A stretch of 64,000 nucleotides of DNA from Actinopolymorpha cephalotaxi (GTDB lineage: Bacteria; Actinomycetota; Actinomycetes; Propionibacteriales; Actinopolymorphaceae): assembly GCF_013408535.1 (NCBI RefSeq), contig NZ_JACBZA010000001.1, forward strand, positions 2,068,850 to 2,132,849, written 5' to 3'. Positions 45,943 to 55,831 of this stretch are shown piece after piece (positions within the stretch are counted from its first letter, which is position 1; each line of letters begins with the position of its first letter). The notes under the pieces were generated by a model. The model did not search any database and had not been told where the DNA came from. It was given only the letters and a program-made list of their open reading frames with translations. The position numbers and the translations under genes are program-made.

Positions 45943-46995
45943 TCAGGGAATGCGCGCGGTCCATTCGGCGGTGCCGAACTTCGTCGCCACCAGATCGGCG
46001 GCTGCCTGCTGCTCGTTCGCCGTCAAGGTGTCGTTGACAAGGCCGTAACGCCTGCGGAAGTGCGCGACCATCCTGTCGACGATCTCCGTCCGCGGCAACC
46101 CGGTCTGGCGCCGAAGGGGGTCCACTCGCTTGCCCGCGCTGGTCGTTCCCTTGTCCGACAGCTTTTCCCGGCCGATGCGGAGGACTTCCAGCATCTTGTC
46201 GGCGTCGATGTCGTAGGCCATCGTCACGTGGTGCAGGACCGAGCCGGTGGCCAGCCGCTTCTGCGCCGCCCCGCCGATCTTGCCGCCGTCGGAGGTGATG
46301 TCGTTGAGCGGTTGGTACCACGCGCGCACGCCGAGGTCCTCGTTGAACGCCCCGAGCACCCAGTCGTCGAGGTAGGCGTAGGAGTCCGCGAACGACATCC
46401 CGTCGATGAGCGACGTCGGCGCGTACAGCGAGTACGTGATGGTGTTGCCCGGCTCGATGAACATCGCGCCGCCACCGCTGATCCGCCGGACCACCTCGAT
46501 GCCGTGCCGGTGGGCGCCCTCGCCGTCGACCTCGTTGCGCAGCGACTGGAAGCTGCCGATCACCACACAGGGCTTCGCCCACTCCCAGATCCGCAGTGTC
46601 GGCGGGCGGCGTCCGGCGGCGACGTCCACGGCCAGCACCTCGTCGATCGCCATGTGCATCGCCGGGTCCTGCGGTCCCTCGTGGACCAGGTGCCAGTCGT
46701 GGTCGTGCCACTCGGTGGCCCGGGCCAGGGCGCGGCGGACCGCGATCGCCACCGCCTGGGCGGAGAAGCCGAGGAGTACGGCGTCGGGGCCGAGCCCGGC
46801 GTCCACGCGTTCGGCCAGCACCCGGGTGTCGGCGGTGGCGGGCAGCCCGGTCAGTGCGGCGTTGATCGCGTCCAGTGCCTCGTCGGGTTCGAGGAAGAAG
46901 TCACCGCTGACCCGGACGTCCGCCAGCACGCCGCCGGCGACGTCGAGGTCGGCGACCACCAGCTTGCCGCCCGGCACCTTGTACTCACCGTGCAC
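45943..46995 (-). CDS. lplA: Lipoate-protein ligase/octanoyltransferase family protein with N-terminal accessory domain
   Basis: 350 residues from GTG 46995 (AGGTGG upstream). Residues about 1-65 (HGEYKVPGGKLVVADLDV, VSGDFFLEPDEALDAIN) match the accessory domain that in E. coli LplA is C-terminal. The catalytic domain follows: RIWEWAKPCVVIGSFQSL, RRISGGGAMFIEPGNTITYSL and GGKIGGAAQKR with the conserved Lys. The enzyme attaches lipoate or octanoate to E2 and GcvH proteins. The N-terminal placement of the accessory domain is a recurring actinobacterial form as I recall it. It is adjacent to but separate from pgm. Confidence 0.85.
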   Translation of the reverse strand: MHGEYKVPGGKLVVADLDVAGGVLADVRVSGDFFLEPDEALDAINAALTGLPATADTRVLAERVDAGLGPDAVLLGFSAQAVAIAVRRALARATEWHDHDWHLVHEGPQDPAMHMAIDEVLAVDVAAGRRPPTLRIWEWAKPCVVIGSFQSLRNEVDGEGAHRHGIEVVRRISGGGAMFIEPGNTITYSLYAPTSLIDGMSFADSYAYLDDWVLGAFNEDLGVRAWYQPLNDITSDGGKIGGAAQKRLATGSVLHHVTMAYDIDADKMLEVLRIGREKLSDKGTTSAGKRVDPLRRQTGLPRTEIVDRMVAHFRRRYGLVNDTLTANEQQAAADLVATKFGTAEWTARIP

Positions 46996-47114
46996 TTCGC
47001 CACCTGCCTGTCCTGTTCGCGGTCGGCACCCGCTGCGTCCGCCGCCGTCGGTGTCAACGTCGGCGGACGCCGAGGTCCTTCCCGTCGGCCCGTCGGCCCG
47101 TCGGCCGGTTCGCC

Positions 47115-48758
<1,644 letters not shown>

Positions 48759-48868
48759 CGGCTCGTCCCTCTCCTCGAACTCGGGTGGTCAGCGGAGCCG
48801 GCGCTCCGGCTGCTCGGGTCCAGCCTGCCAGCCGGAGGCGCACCACACGTGCCGACCCGTCCGCGCTC

Positions 48869-48933
48869 CTGGCTGCCTGCGGCCACGGGCACGGACACCG
48901 GCTGCCCGCGGCTCTGGCTGCCTGCGGCCACGG
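48869..48933. repeat. 20-bp direct repeat in the pgm/MFS gap
   Basis: CTGGCTGCCTGCGGCCACGG occurs exactly at 48869-48888 and 48914-48933, 45 bp apart, upstream of both divergent genes. It could be a regulator site pair or a simple duplication. Confidence 0.55.
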
Positions 48934-48984
48934 CGGCGAATCCCGGTGGCGACCGAGCGGGCGCGCACCGCAGAATGGCACCTT

Positions 48985-50346
48985 GTGACAGGTCCTCGTC
49001 CCACCGAGGCGGCACCCGGTGGGCAGGGCCCCACGGGATGGCGCCGCCGGCTGACCGCGCTGTGGCCCGACCTCACCCCGCTGCGCACCTCCCGTGACTT
49101 CCGCCTGCTGTGGATCGCCGGAACGGTGTTCTACCTGGGGGGGATGGTCTCGTACGTCGCTTTGCCCTACCAGCTCTACCACCTCACCGGCTCCAACTTC
49201 GCCGTCGGAGCGCTCGGCCTGGTGCAGCTGGTCCCGCTGGTCGTCTGCGGGTTGTACGGCGGCGCGCTGGCCGACCGCGCGGACCGGCGCAAGGTGCTGG
49301 TGGGCACCGGCCTCGGGCAGTGCCTGCTCACCGCCGTACTCCTCGCGAACGCCGCTCTCGACGACCCGTCGGTCGCGGCGATCTACGCCGTGGGCGCGCT
49401 GCTCGCGGTGGCCCAGGCGCTGCAGCGGCCGAGCCGGGAGGCGCTCATTCCGCGGGTGGTCGGGCACGACCAGCTTCCGGCCGCGGTCGCGCTCAGCTCG
49501 ATCGGCGTGCAGGTGAGCATGCTGGCCGGGCCCACCCTCGGCGGGCTGATCCTGGCGTCCGGGGGAGCGGCCTGGGCGTACGCCGTGGACGTCGCGGGGC
49601 TGGCCGTGGCCACGGCGATCTTCGCCGGCCTGCGGCCCTGCCCTCCGGTGGCGAGGGCGATCAGCTCCGGGATCGCGGCGACCGTACGCGAGATCGGCGA
49701 CGGGCTGTCCTACGCCGTACGCCGTCGCGACCTGCTCGGCACCTACATCGTCGACCTCACCGCGATGTTCCTGGCGATGCCGACCGTGCTGTTCCCGGCG
49801 TTCGCCGCCGACGTGCTGCGTGAACCCGCCGCACTGGGCCTGCTGTACTCCGCCGGCACCGTCGGGTCGCTGCTGGCCACCGCGACCAGCGGCTGGGTCG
49901 CGCGGGTCCACCACCACGGCCGCGCGGTGGTGCTCGCGGCGGCGACCTGGGGTGCGGCGGTGGTGCTCGCCGGACTCTCGCCGTCGGTGTGGCTCGCCGT
50001 GGTCGCCCTGGCGGTGGCCGGAGCCGCCGACATGGTGAGCGGACTGTTCCGGAGCGTGATCTGGAACCAGACGATTCCCGACGAACGCCGGGGCCGGCTC
50101 GCCGGGATCGAGATGCTGTCGTACTCCATCGGGCCGCTCGGCGGCGAGGCGCGCGCCGGTCTGGTCGCCGACGCCACCAGTGTGCGAACCGCGATCGTGA
50201 GCGGTGGCGCACTGTGCGTCCTCGGCGTCGGGCTGGTGGCCGCCTGGCTGCACGACTTCTGGCGCTACGACGACCGCACCGACGAGCACGCGATCCACGA
50301 ACGCGAGGTGCGCGCCGCCCGCGCCGCTCAGACGCCGGTCGGCTGA
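48985..50346 (+). CDS. MFS transporter (EntS-like exporter)
   Basis: 453 residues with twelve predicted membrane segments. The motif-A-like loop is GGALADRADRRKVLV. The layout LRTSRDFRLLWIAGTVFYLGGMV at the start and MVSGLFRSVIWNQTIPDERRGRLAGIEM after helix 10 fits the MFS_3 (enterobactin exporter-like) group. GTG 48985 is chosen because CAGAAT at 48971-48976 would make the message near-leaderless; a long upstream extension lacks membrane character. The substrate is unknown, with siderophores or drugs as family precedents. Confidence 0.88.
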   Translation: MTGPRPTEAAPGGQGPTGWRRRLTALWPDLTPLRTSRDFRLLWIAGTVFYLGGMVSYVALPYQLYHLTGSNFAVGALGLVQLVPLVVCGLYGGALADRADRRKVLVGTGLGQCLLTAVLLANAALDDPSVAAIYAVGALLAVAQALQRPSREALIPRVVGHDQLPAAVALSSIGVQVSMLAGPTLGGLILASGGAAWAYAVDVAGLAVATAIFAGLRPCPPVARAISSGIAATVREIGDGLSYAVRRRDLLGTYIVDLTAMFLAMPTVLFPAFAADVLREPAALGLLYSAGTVGSLLATATSGWVARVHHHGRAVVLAAATWGAAVVLAGLSPSVWLAVVALAVAGAADMVSGLFRSVIWNQTIPDERRGRLAGIEMLSYSIGPLGGEARAGLVADATSVRTAIVSGGALCVLGVGLVAAWLHDFWRYDDRTDEHAIHEREVRAARAAQTPVG

Positions 50347-50444
50347 GCCCTTTCGTGATCCGGTCAGGCCCGGCCGCCGGGTCCGGCTCACCCCGCGGAA
50401 ACACCCGGGCGGTGCCGGGGGCGGCAACCTGCCCAGGTGTGTCG

Positions 50445-50450
50445 TAGTCT
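50445..50450 (+). promoter_or_regulatory. Candidate -10 box of secG
   Basis: TAGTCT in the 178-bp gap before secG fits the TANNNT pattern and gives a leader of about 68 nt. The -35 is not evident. Confidence 0.35.
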
Positions 50451-50524
50451 GGTTTCCTCGAAGAGAGCCGGTCATTCGGCTCGGCTGACAATCGGCGTCG
50501 TCTGACAAAGGGGTTCACCGGAAC

Positions 50525-50758
50525 GTGGTCACCGCGCTTTCGATCCTGCTGATCCTCACGAGCCTCGTGCTCGTGCTGCTGGTCCTGCTCCACAAAGGGC
50601 GGGGCGGCGGTTTGTCCGACCTGTTCGGTGGAGGGGTGACGTCGAGCCTGGGTGGCTCCTCCATCGCCGAGCGCAACCTCGACCGCATCACGGTCGGTAT
50701 GGGCCTCATCTGGTTCGCCTGCATCGTGGCGCTCGGTTTGTTGCTCAAGTTCAGCTAG
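50525..50758 (+). CDS. secG: Preprotein translocase subunit SecG
   Basis: 77 residues, GTG start. Two membrane helices (ALSILLILTSLVLVLLVLL and VGMGLIWFACIVALGLLL) flank a Gly-rich cytoplasmic loop HKGRGGGLSDLFGGG, the hallmark of SecG. It assists SecYEG-mediated protein export. It commonly follows tpiA in actinomycetes; here it is 17 kb downstream of tpiA and 149 bp upstream of rbpA. Confidence 0.95.
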   Translation: MVTALSILLILTSLVLVLLVLLHKGRGGGLSDLFGGGVTSSLGGSSIAERNLDRITVGMGLIWFACIVALGLLLKFS

Positions 50759-50907
50759 TCTCCTCTCACCCGATTCCAGCCAGGCTTTCGCAGTTTCACC
50801 ACCAGACCATCGACGTAAAGCCCGACCGTTTCCTCGAATCCGATATAACGCCGATGTCAGCATCCATCGGTCGGCACGTCAGTCATTCCGTACGAGGGAG
50901 ATCGTCC

Positions 50908-51264
50908 GTGGCAAGTGGCAGCGCCATTCGAGGAAGCCGGGTCGGTGCCGGTCCGATGGGAGAGGCCGAGCGGGGTGACACCGCTCCACGCCGTCGCGTC
51001 ACCTACTGGTGCGCCAACGGGCACGAGACCCGGCCGAGCTTCGCGATCGAGGCGCAGATTCCGGACTCCTGGGACTGTCCGCGATGCGGTCTGCCGGCCA
51101 GCGTCGACTCCGGCAACCCCCCGCCGGTGCCGCGCAACGAGCCGTACAAGACACACCTGGCCTACGTGAAGGAACGCCGTAGCGAGGAGGAGGCCCGCCA
51201 GATCCTGGAGGAGGCCCTTCAGCAGCTGCGCGGCCGGGTGAACCGGGGCGAAGTCATCCTCTGA
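50908..51264 (+). CDS. rbpA: RNA polymerase-binding protein RbpA
   Basis: 118 residues from GTG 50908 with GAGGGAG seven bases upstream. The N-terminal SAIRGSRVGAGPMGEAERG and the zinc-ribbon-like core YWCANGHETRPSFA with WDCPRCG identify RbpA. The C-terminal helical SEEEARQILEEALQQLRGR contacts sigma factor. RbpA is an actinobacterial general transcription factor that stabilises the open complex with the primary sigma and influences rifampicin tolerance. A 16-bp terminator hairpin follows. Confidence 0.97.
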   Translation: MASGSAIRGSRVGAGPMGEAERGDTAPRRRVTYWCANGHETRPSFAIEAQIPDSWDCPRCGLPASVDSGNPPPVPRNEPYKTHLAYVKERRSEEEARQILEEALQQLRGRVNRGEVIL

Positions 51265-51696
51265 GCCGGCGTGGGCCGGTAGGTCCGCAGTCCGTTCGGT
51301 GAGTGGTGGGCCTCAGGTCGACTCCGTTCCCCTGATCGTCCCCTGATCGGCGGGGTCGGCTCGAGCCCGACGCCGGGCCGTCCGTTCCGACCCGCCCCCG
51401 TTCCGATACACGTTCCGATGGCCGGTCGCGTGATCCACGCGACCGGCCATCGGCATGTGAGCGCCCTGTTCGACATCACCTCGGGTTCAGGTGACCTCGG
51501 TTCCTCGTGACTCGGCGTCGCGATCGAGTCTTTGCGTCCGGCCCCGGCCAGGTCGGTGCCCGCGTCCTTGTGCGCCTGCTTCTCACCCGCTCTACTGAGC
51601 AGGTCAGGACATCCCATGTCCCACGTCCGGCGTCGTGGCACCGCCGTGCCGGTCCCACGGCACCCGGGTTCGGCCGACGACGATCGAGGAGCCGCC
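51265..51696. other. Gap between rbpA and the LamG remnant
   Basis: 432 bases without a convincing gene. The only clear structure is the strong hairpin at 51415-51453. Downstream of it there is room for a promoter for the ATG at 51697, but I see no convincing -35/-10 pair. GAGGAG at 51685-51690 is the ribosome binding site of that start. Confidence 0.5.
51415..51453. terminator. Strong hairpin terminator after rbpA
   Basis: CCGATGGCCGGTCGCG (51415-51430) and its exact complement CGCGACCGGCCATCGG (51438-51453) form a 16-bp perfect stem with a 7-nt loop, about 150 nt after the rbpA stop. There is no U-tract, as usual in this GC range. Confidence 0.75.
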
Positions 51697-52144
51697 ATGG
51701 CCACCTCACCAGCCCACGAACGCCGCGGGGCGTTCCCCACCCGCGGCAGGAGCAGGCGACGTGCCGTCCTCGCCGCCAGCCTGACCGCCGCCAGTCTCGG
51801 CCTGGCCGCGACGAGCCCGGCTCGGGCGGCCCCACCGGCACCGGCGGATGCGGTGAGTGCAGCGGGTCGGGCGGCGTTTCCTGATGTGGGTGGACGGTGT
51901 CCAGGTCGCGGCCGCCACCTCGCCGGCGGGGTCGGTCACCGAGGGAAAGGAGTTCGGCGTCCAGGGCATCCACATCGGTGAGCGGGTGGACGGGACCAGC
52001 CGGTTCCGAGGCTCGCTGGACGAGGTGCGGGTCTATCGCCGCGCGTTGTCGCCTTCGGAGATCACCCGGCTGTACGAGACGAACCTCTCGGGCCGCCGCG
52101 GCCTGGCGCTGTGGCTGCCGTTCGAGCGCGTCGACCCCAACTGA
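51697..52144 (+). pseudogene. Broken secreted LamG-domain protein (signal peptide joined out of frame to a C-terminal fragment)
   Basis: ATG 51697 with GAGGAG starts a Tat-like signal peptide (GRSRRRAVLAASLTAASLG, cleavage after ARA) and a few mature residues. Around 51840-51880 the frame loses coding sense. In the next frame RFLMWVDGVQVAAATSPAG, FGVQGIHIGERVDG and LDEVRVYRRALSPSEITRLYE form the last 80 residues of a LamG/concanavalin-like domain, ending at TGA 52142-52144. The catalytic middle of what was probably a secreted carbohydrate-active enzyme is missing. An internal deletion or an assembly gap are the explanations. Confidence 0.75.
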
Positions 52145-52171
52145 CGCTGCCGACAGGCGAGGAAGTTCGGT

Positions 52172-52221
52172 GAGGCGGGAAGACCTGCGGGTGCTCTGGG
52201 CCCCGTGGGTCTTCCCGCCTC
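52172..52221. terminator. Bidirectional hairpin before the GHL10 gene end
   Basis: GAGGCGGGAAGACC (52172-52185) and GGTCTTCCCGCCTC (52208-52221) are perfect 14-bp complements with a 22-nt loop, lying between the LamG remnant and the convergent gene ending at 52260. Confidence 0.65.
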
Positions 52222-52259
52222 GTCCCGCTCACGCGTGCTCGGCAACCGACGAAGCGGTG

Positions 52260-53978
52260 TCAGCGGCGGACGGTGCGGCTGCGGCTCGGCTCGCTCTCGT
52301 GCTGGATCCGGTCGAGCGCGGTGACGACGTAGGTGTAGGTCTGCCCCGTGCCCGCCGTGGTGTCGACGAACGTCTGCCGGCTCGCTCCGGTGTCGCGGAC
52401 CGTCGCCACCAGGCCGTGCGCGTCGGCGAGGTCGCAGGTGTCCACGGTGGCTCGCCCGTCGAACCGGTAGACGGCGTACGAGGTGGGTGCGGGCCCGCCC
52501 GGCGGACGGGCCACCCAGGTCAGCCGGATCCCGTCCGCGACCGGCTCGGCGGCGGAAAGCAGCGGCTGGGCGGGCGCGTGCCCGCCCAACTGCTCGGCCA
52601 CCGGAATCAGCGCGGGCCGGGAGTAGTGCTCGGCGCGCACGATGTCCATGTGGCTCAGCCGGTTGGCCCGGACGTCCTTGGCGCTGAAGTACACGTCGCC
52701 GAGCACCTCGGGGTAGTCGCGGTTGAAGGTGAGGTGCCGGCTCATCTCCCGTGGATCGGACCACTCCGGCGACTGGGTGGACGTGCCGACCTTGTAGGTG
52801 GCCTGGCCGATGAAGAGCTGGACGTCGGTGCCCTCGACCTGCTCCGACCACCACGGGATCAGCACGGCGTAGTCGGCCGGCGCGAAGCCGATGCTCCAGT
52901 AGACCTGCGGAGCGATGTAGTCGATCCACTCCTCCCGCACCCACTTGCGGGTGTCGGCCGCGAGGTCGTCGTAGGTCTGGGCCCCCGCCGTGGTGGCCGA
53001 GCCTTCCGGGTCGGTGGCCTGGTTGCGCCACACCGCGAACGGGCTGACGCCGAACTTCACCCACGGCTTGGCGTCCTTGATCGCCGCACCCAGCTCCTGG
53101 ATCAGCAGGTCGATGTTGTGCCGCCGCCAGGACGCCTTGTCGGCGAAGCCGTCGCCGTACCGCTCGTACGTCGCGTCGTCGTCGAACGGCGTCGTGCCCA
53201 CCGGGTAGGGGTAGAAGTAGTCGTCGAAGTGCACTCCGTCGATGTCGTACCGCCGCACCGCGTCCATGATCGCGTCCTCGCAGAAGCGGCGGACCTCCGG
53301 AATGCCGGGGTTGTAGTAGAGCTTCCCGCCGTAGGCCACGATCCAGTCCGGGTGCTTCCGGGCGGGGTGGTCGGGGGTGAGGACGGACGGGTCGGTCCCC
53401 ATGCTCACGCGGTAGGGGTTGAACCACGCGTGGAACTCCAGGTTGCGCGCGTGCGCCTCCCGGACCGCGAACTCCAGCGGGTCGTAGCCGGGATCGCGTC
53501 CCTGGGTGCCGGTCAACCAGGACGACCAGGGTTCGTACGGCGACGGCCAGAACGCGTCGGCGGTCGGCCTGACCTGGACCACGACCGCGTTGAACCGGTT
53601 GCGTTCGGCGTCGTCCAGCAGGGCGCGGTATTCGGCCTGCTGTTCGGCAACACTGAGCCCGGGACGGGAGGGCCAGTCGATGTTGGCCACACTCGCGATC
53701 CACACCGCGCGGAACTGGCGCTTGGGCATGGCCGGATCCGGCGCCGGGCAGTCGGCGGCGGCGTGGCTCACGCCGGTACCCGCGGCGGCCGCGGCGGGGG
53801 AGGCGCCGAGCGCGAGCCCCCCGGACACCGACGCGAACGCGGCGCCCAGGCCCACGCCCAGAACGCCGCGGCGGGACAACGCGTGCGGTCGCTGCGGACC
53901 GTGCCCCTCTGACCACTGTGCCGGCGACTGTGCGGACGACTCATCGGACGACTCTGCGAAACCGGACTCGTGGACCAC
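52260..53978 (-). CDS. Tat-secreted GHL10-family glycosidase (DigH/YngK-like)
   Basis: 572 residues from GTG 53978. Tat signal SRRGVLGVGLGAAFASVSGG lies near residues 35-60. The catalytic TIM barrel begins RQFRAVWIASVANIDWPSRPG and carries VVVQVRPTADAFWPS, FHAWFNPYRVS, IDGVHFDDYFYPYP and IDYIAPQVYWSIG, the GHL10 (PF02638) pattern. E. coli DigH of this family cleaves denuded peptidoglycan glycan strands. A C-terminal fibronectin-III-like domain (IRLTWVARPPGG, YTYVVTALDR) may bind the wall. The likely role is cell-wall turnover outside the membrane. Confidence 0.9.
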   Translation of the reverse strand: MVHESGFAESSDESSAQSPAQWSEGHGPQRPHALSRRGVLGVGLGAAFASVSGGLALGASPAAAAAGTGVSHAAADCPAPDPAMPKRQFRAVWIASVANIDWPSRPGLSVAEQQAEYRALLDDAERNRFNAVVVQVRPTADAFWPSPYEPWSSWLTGTQGRDPGYDPLEFAVREAHARNLEFHAWFNPYRVSMGTDPSVLTPDHPARKHPDWIVAYGGKLYYNPGIPEVRRFCEDAIMDAVRRYDIDGVHFDDYFYPYPVGTTPFDDDATYERYGDGFADKASWRRHNIDLLIQELGAAIKDAKPWVKFGVSPFAVWRNQATDPEGSATTAGAQTYDDLAADTRKWVREEWIDYIAPQVYWSIGFAPADYAVLIPWWSEQVEGTDVQLFIGQATYKVGTSTQSPEWSDPREMSRHLTFNRDYPEVLGDVYFSAKDVRANRLSHMDIVRAEHYSRPALIPVAEQLGGHAPAQPLLSAAEPVADGIRLTWVARPPGGPAPTSYAVYRFDGRATVDTCDLADAHGLVATVRDTGASRQTFVDTTAGTGQTYTYVVTALDRIQHESEPSRSRTVRR

Positions 53979-54045
53979 GGGTACCCCCTCGGACGACGGC
54001 GTTTCGAAGGAATTGTGCCGGTGAGAGTCGTGACGCGTCTATCGT

Positions 54046-54993
54046 TCACGGCGACGAATCCAGCCCCTCGACCGCCACGCCGGTGAGCTGCTCGGACCGC
54101 TCCCACAGCCGGGCGGCGGTCTCGGGGTCGTATGCCTTGGCCGTGGCCTTCACCCTGGTGGGATGGCCGCGGGAACCGCCGAAGGAGTCCGGGCCGAAGA
54201 ACTCCCCGCCGCGCACGTCGGGCATCGTCGCGGCGTACAACGTGGTCAGCGCGCCCTGGGCGGCGGGCTGGGCGACGAGCCGGGTGACGGCAGCGCTCGC
54301 GTGCCGCACCCAGGCCCGGCGCCGGGTCTGCGCGGCGGCGTTCTGCAGGTTGGTGGCGGCGTATCCGGGGTGGGTGGCCACGCTGGTCAGCGGCATGCCC
54401 GCCCGATCGGCCCGGCGCTGCAGCTCGAACGTGAACAGCAGGTTGGCCAGCTTGCTCTGCCCGTACGCCTTCCACGGGCCGTACCTGCGTTCGGACATCA
54501 GGTCGTCGAAGTCGATGGTGCCCATCGCGTGCATCTGGCTGGAGACGGTGACGACCCGCGGCTCCGGAGCGGCGAGAAGGGCGGGCAGCAGCAGCCCGGT
54601 CAGGGCGAAGTGGCCGAGGTGGTTGACGCCGAGCTGGCGCTCGAAGCCGTCGACGGTCAGCGCGCGTGGCAGGGCCATGATGCCCGCGTTGTTGACCAGC
54701 AGGTCGAGCGAGGGGTGCTCGGCGGTGACGTCGGCGGCGAACCCGCGCACGCTGCTCAGGTCGCCCAGGTCGAGCGGGCGCAGCTCGACGGCCGGGCGGG
54801 CGAGCTCGCGCCGGATCCGGGCCAGCGCGGCCTCGCCGCGCCGGAGGTCGCGGCAGGCCAGCACCACGGCGGCGCCGTACCTCGCCAGCTCGAGCGCGAC
54901 GTGGTAGCCGAGGCCGGCGTTGGCTCCGGTCACCACCGCGGTGCGGCCGGTGAGGTCGGGAATCTGGTCGGCAGTCCAGGACGGTGAACCCAT
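54046..54993 (-). CDS. Short-chain dehydrogenase (retinol dehydrogenase-like)
   Basis: 315 residues. Cofactor motif TGANAGLGYHVALELA, NNAG motif LLVNNAGIMA, and catalytic Tyr/Lys in YGQSK preceded by VTVSSQMH. CRDLRRGEAALARI after strand two favours NADP. The size and LTVDGFERQLGVNHLGHFALTG place it with retinol dehydrogenase/protochlorophyllide-reductase-like oxidoreductases common in actinomycetes. The substrate is unknown. ATG 54993 is chosen. It runs toward the GHL10 gene with a 67-bp gap. Confidence 0.9.
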   Translation of the reverse strand: MGSPSWTADQIPDLTGRTAVVTGANAGLGYHVALELARYGAAVVLACRDLRRGEAALARIRRELARPAVELRPLDLGDLSSVRGFAADVTAEHPSLDLLVNNAGIMALPRALTVDGFERQLGVNHLGHFALTGLLLPALLAAPEPRVVTVSSQMHAMGTIDFDDLMSERRYGPWKAYGQSKLANLLFTFELQRRADRAGMPLTSVATHPGYAATNLQNAAAQTRRRAWVRHASAAVTRLVAQPAAQGALTTLYAATMPDVRGGEFFGPDSFGGSRGHPTRVKATAKAYDPETAARLWERSEQLTGVAVEGLDSSP

Positions 54994-55137
54994 GCGCTCA
55001 TCATCGCCGCCGCCACCGACACCCGGCCGAAGGGGGCCGAACCAGGGCGAACGGGGCGGGACCAAGGCGGCCCGTGACCGGGTGCCGGGATCGCGGCCGA
55101 CTGGCGACCGTCCGGCGATCAGGCATACTCGGGTGCT

Positions 55138-55809
55138 GTGAAGCTCCTCAGAAACAGTGCCGCCGGCAAGGCCTCCGACGTCGCGATCGGCTACCTCATG
55201 CGCGCCGGTATCGACGGCGGCGGCGACCTCGCCTCGGCGAGCAAGGCCGCGGAGCGGGCGCTGGCCGCCACCGACGACCCGGAGCAGGCCATCGACCGGA
55301 TCGTCGCCATGCACACCAGGCTCGCCGCCGCCGGTGGGTTCGTCACCGGTCTGGGTGGGTTCCTGACGCTTCCGGTGGCGCTCTCGGCCAACGTGGTGGG
55401 CTTCTACGTCGTGGCCACCCGGATGGTCGCGGCGATCGCCGCGGTGCGCGGCCACGACGTCAGTCACGACGCCGTCCGTACGACCGTGCTCCTCACCCTC
55501 ACCGGCAACGACTCCAGCACCGTGTTGTCGAAGGCGGGCATCGGTGTGAACGGCATCGCCGCGGCCGCCCTGCAGGGCGTGTCCCCGGCGGCGTTGATGA
55601 TGGTCAACAAGGCGGTGGCGTTCCGGTTGTTCGCGCAGGTCGGCCAGAAGAGCCTGGCTCGGCTAGGTCGCGCGGTGCCGGTGGTGGGTGGCGTCGTCGG
55701 CGGCGCCTTCGACGCGATGCTGATGCACCGGATCGCCTCGCACGCCCGGATGCACTTCCCCCAGGCGCCGCGTGAGCTCGGCGCCGACCAGGCCGCCGAG
55801 CGCGGCTGA
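55138..55809 (+). CDS. EcsC family protein
   Basis: 223 residues from GTG 55138. Central hydrophobic and Gly/Ala-rich segments (LAAAGGFVTGLGGFLTLPVALSANVVGFYVVATRM, VPVVGGVVGGAFDAMLM) match the EcsC/PF12787 pattern. EcsC is a membrane-associated protein of unknown activity first noted with the Bacillus EcsAB ABC transporter. CATACT at 55124-55129 is a possible -10 giving a near-leaderless transcript. It is convergent with the PhyH gene, 22 bp apart. Confidence 0.82.
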   Translation: MKLLRNSAAGKASDVAIGYLMRAGIDGGGDLASASKAAERALAATDDPEQAIDRIVAMHTRLAAAGGFVTGLGGFLTLPVALSANVVGFYVVATRMVAAIAAVRGHDVSHDAVRTTVLLTLTGNDSSTVLSKAGIGVNGIAAAALQGVSPAALMMVNKAVAFRLFAQVGQKSLARLGRAVPVVGGVVGGAFDAMLMHRIASHARMHFPQAPRELGADQAAERG

Positions 55810-55831
55810 GAGCCACAGCGGAGCAGGGCGT

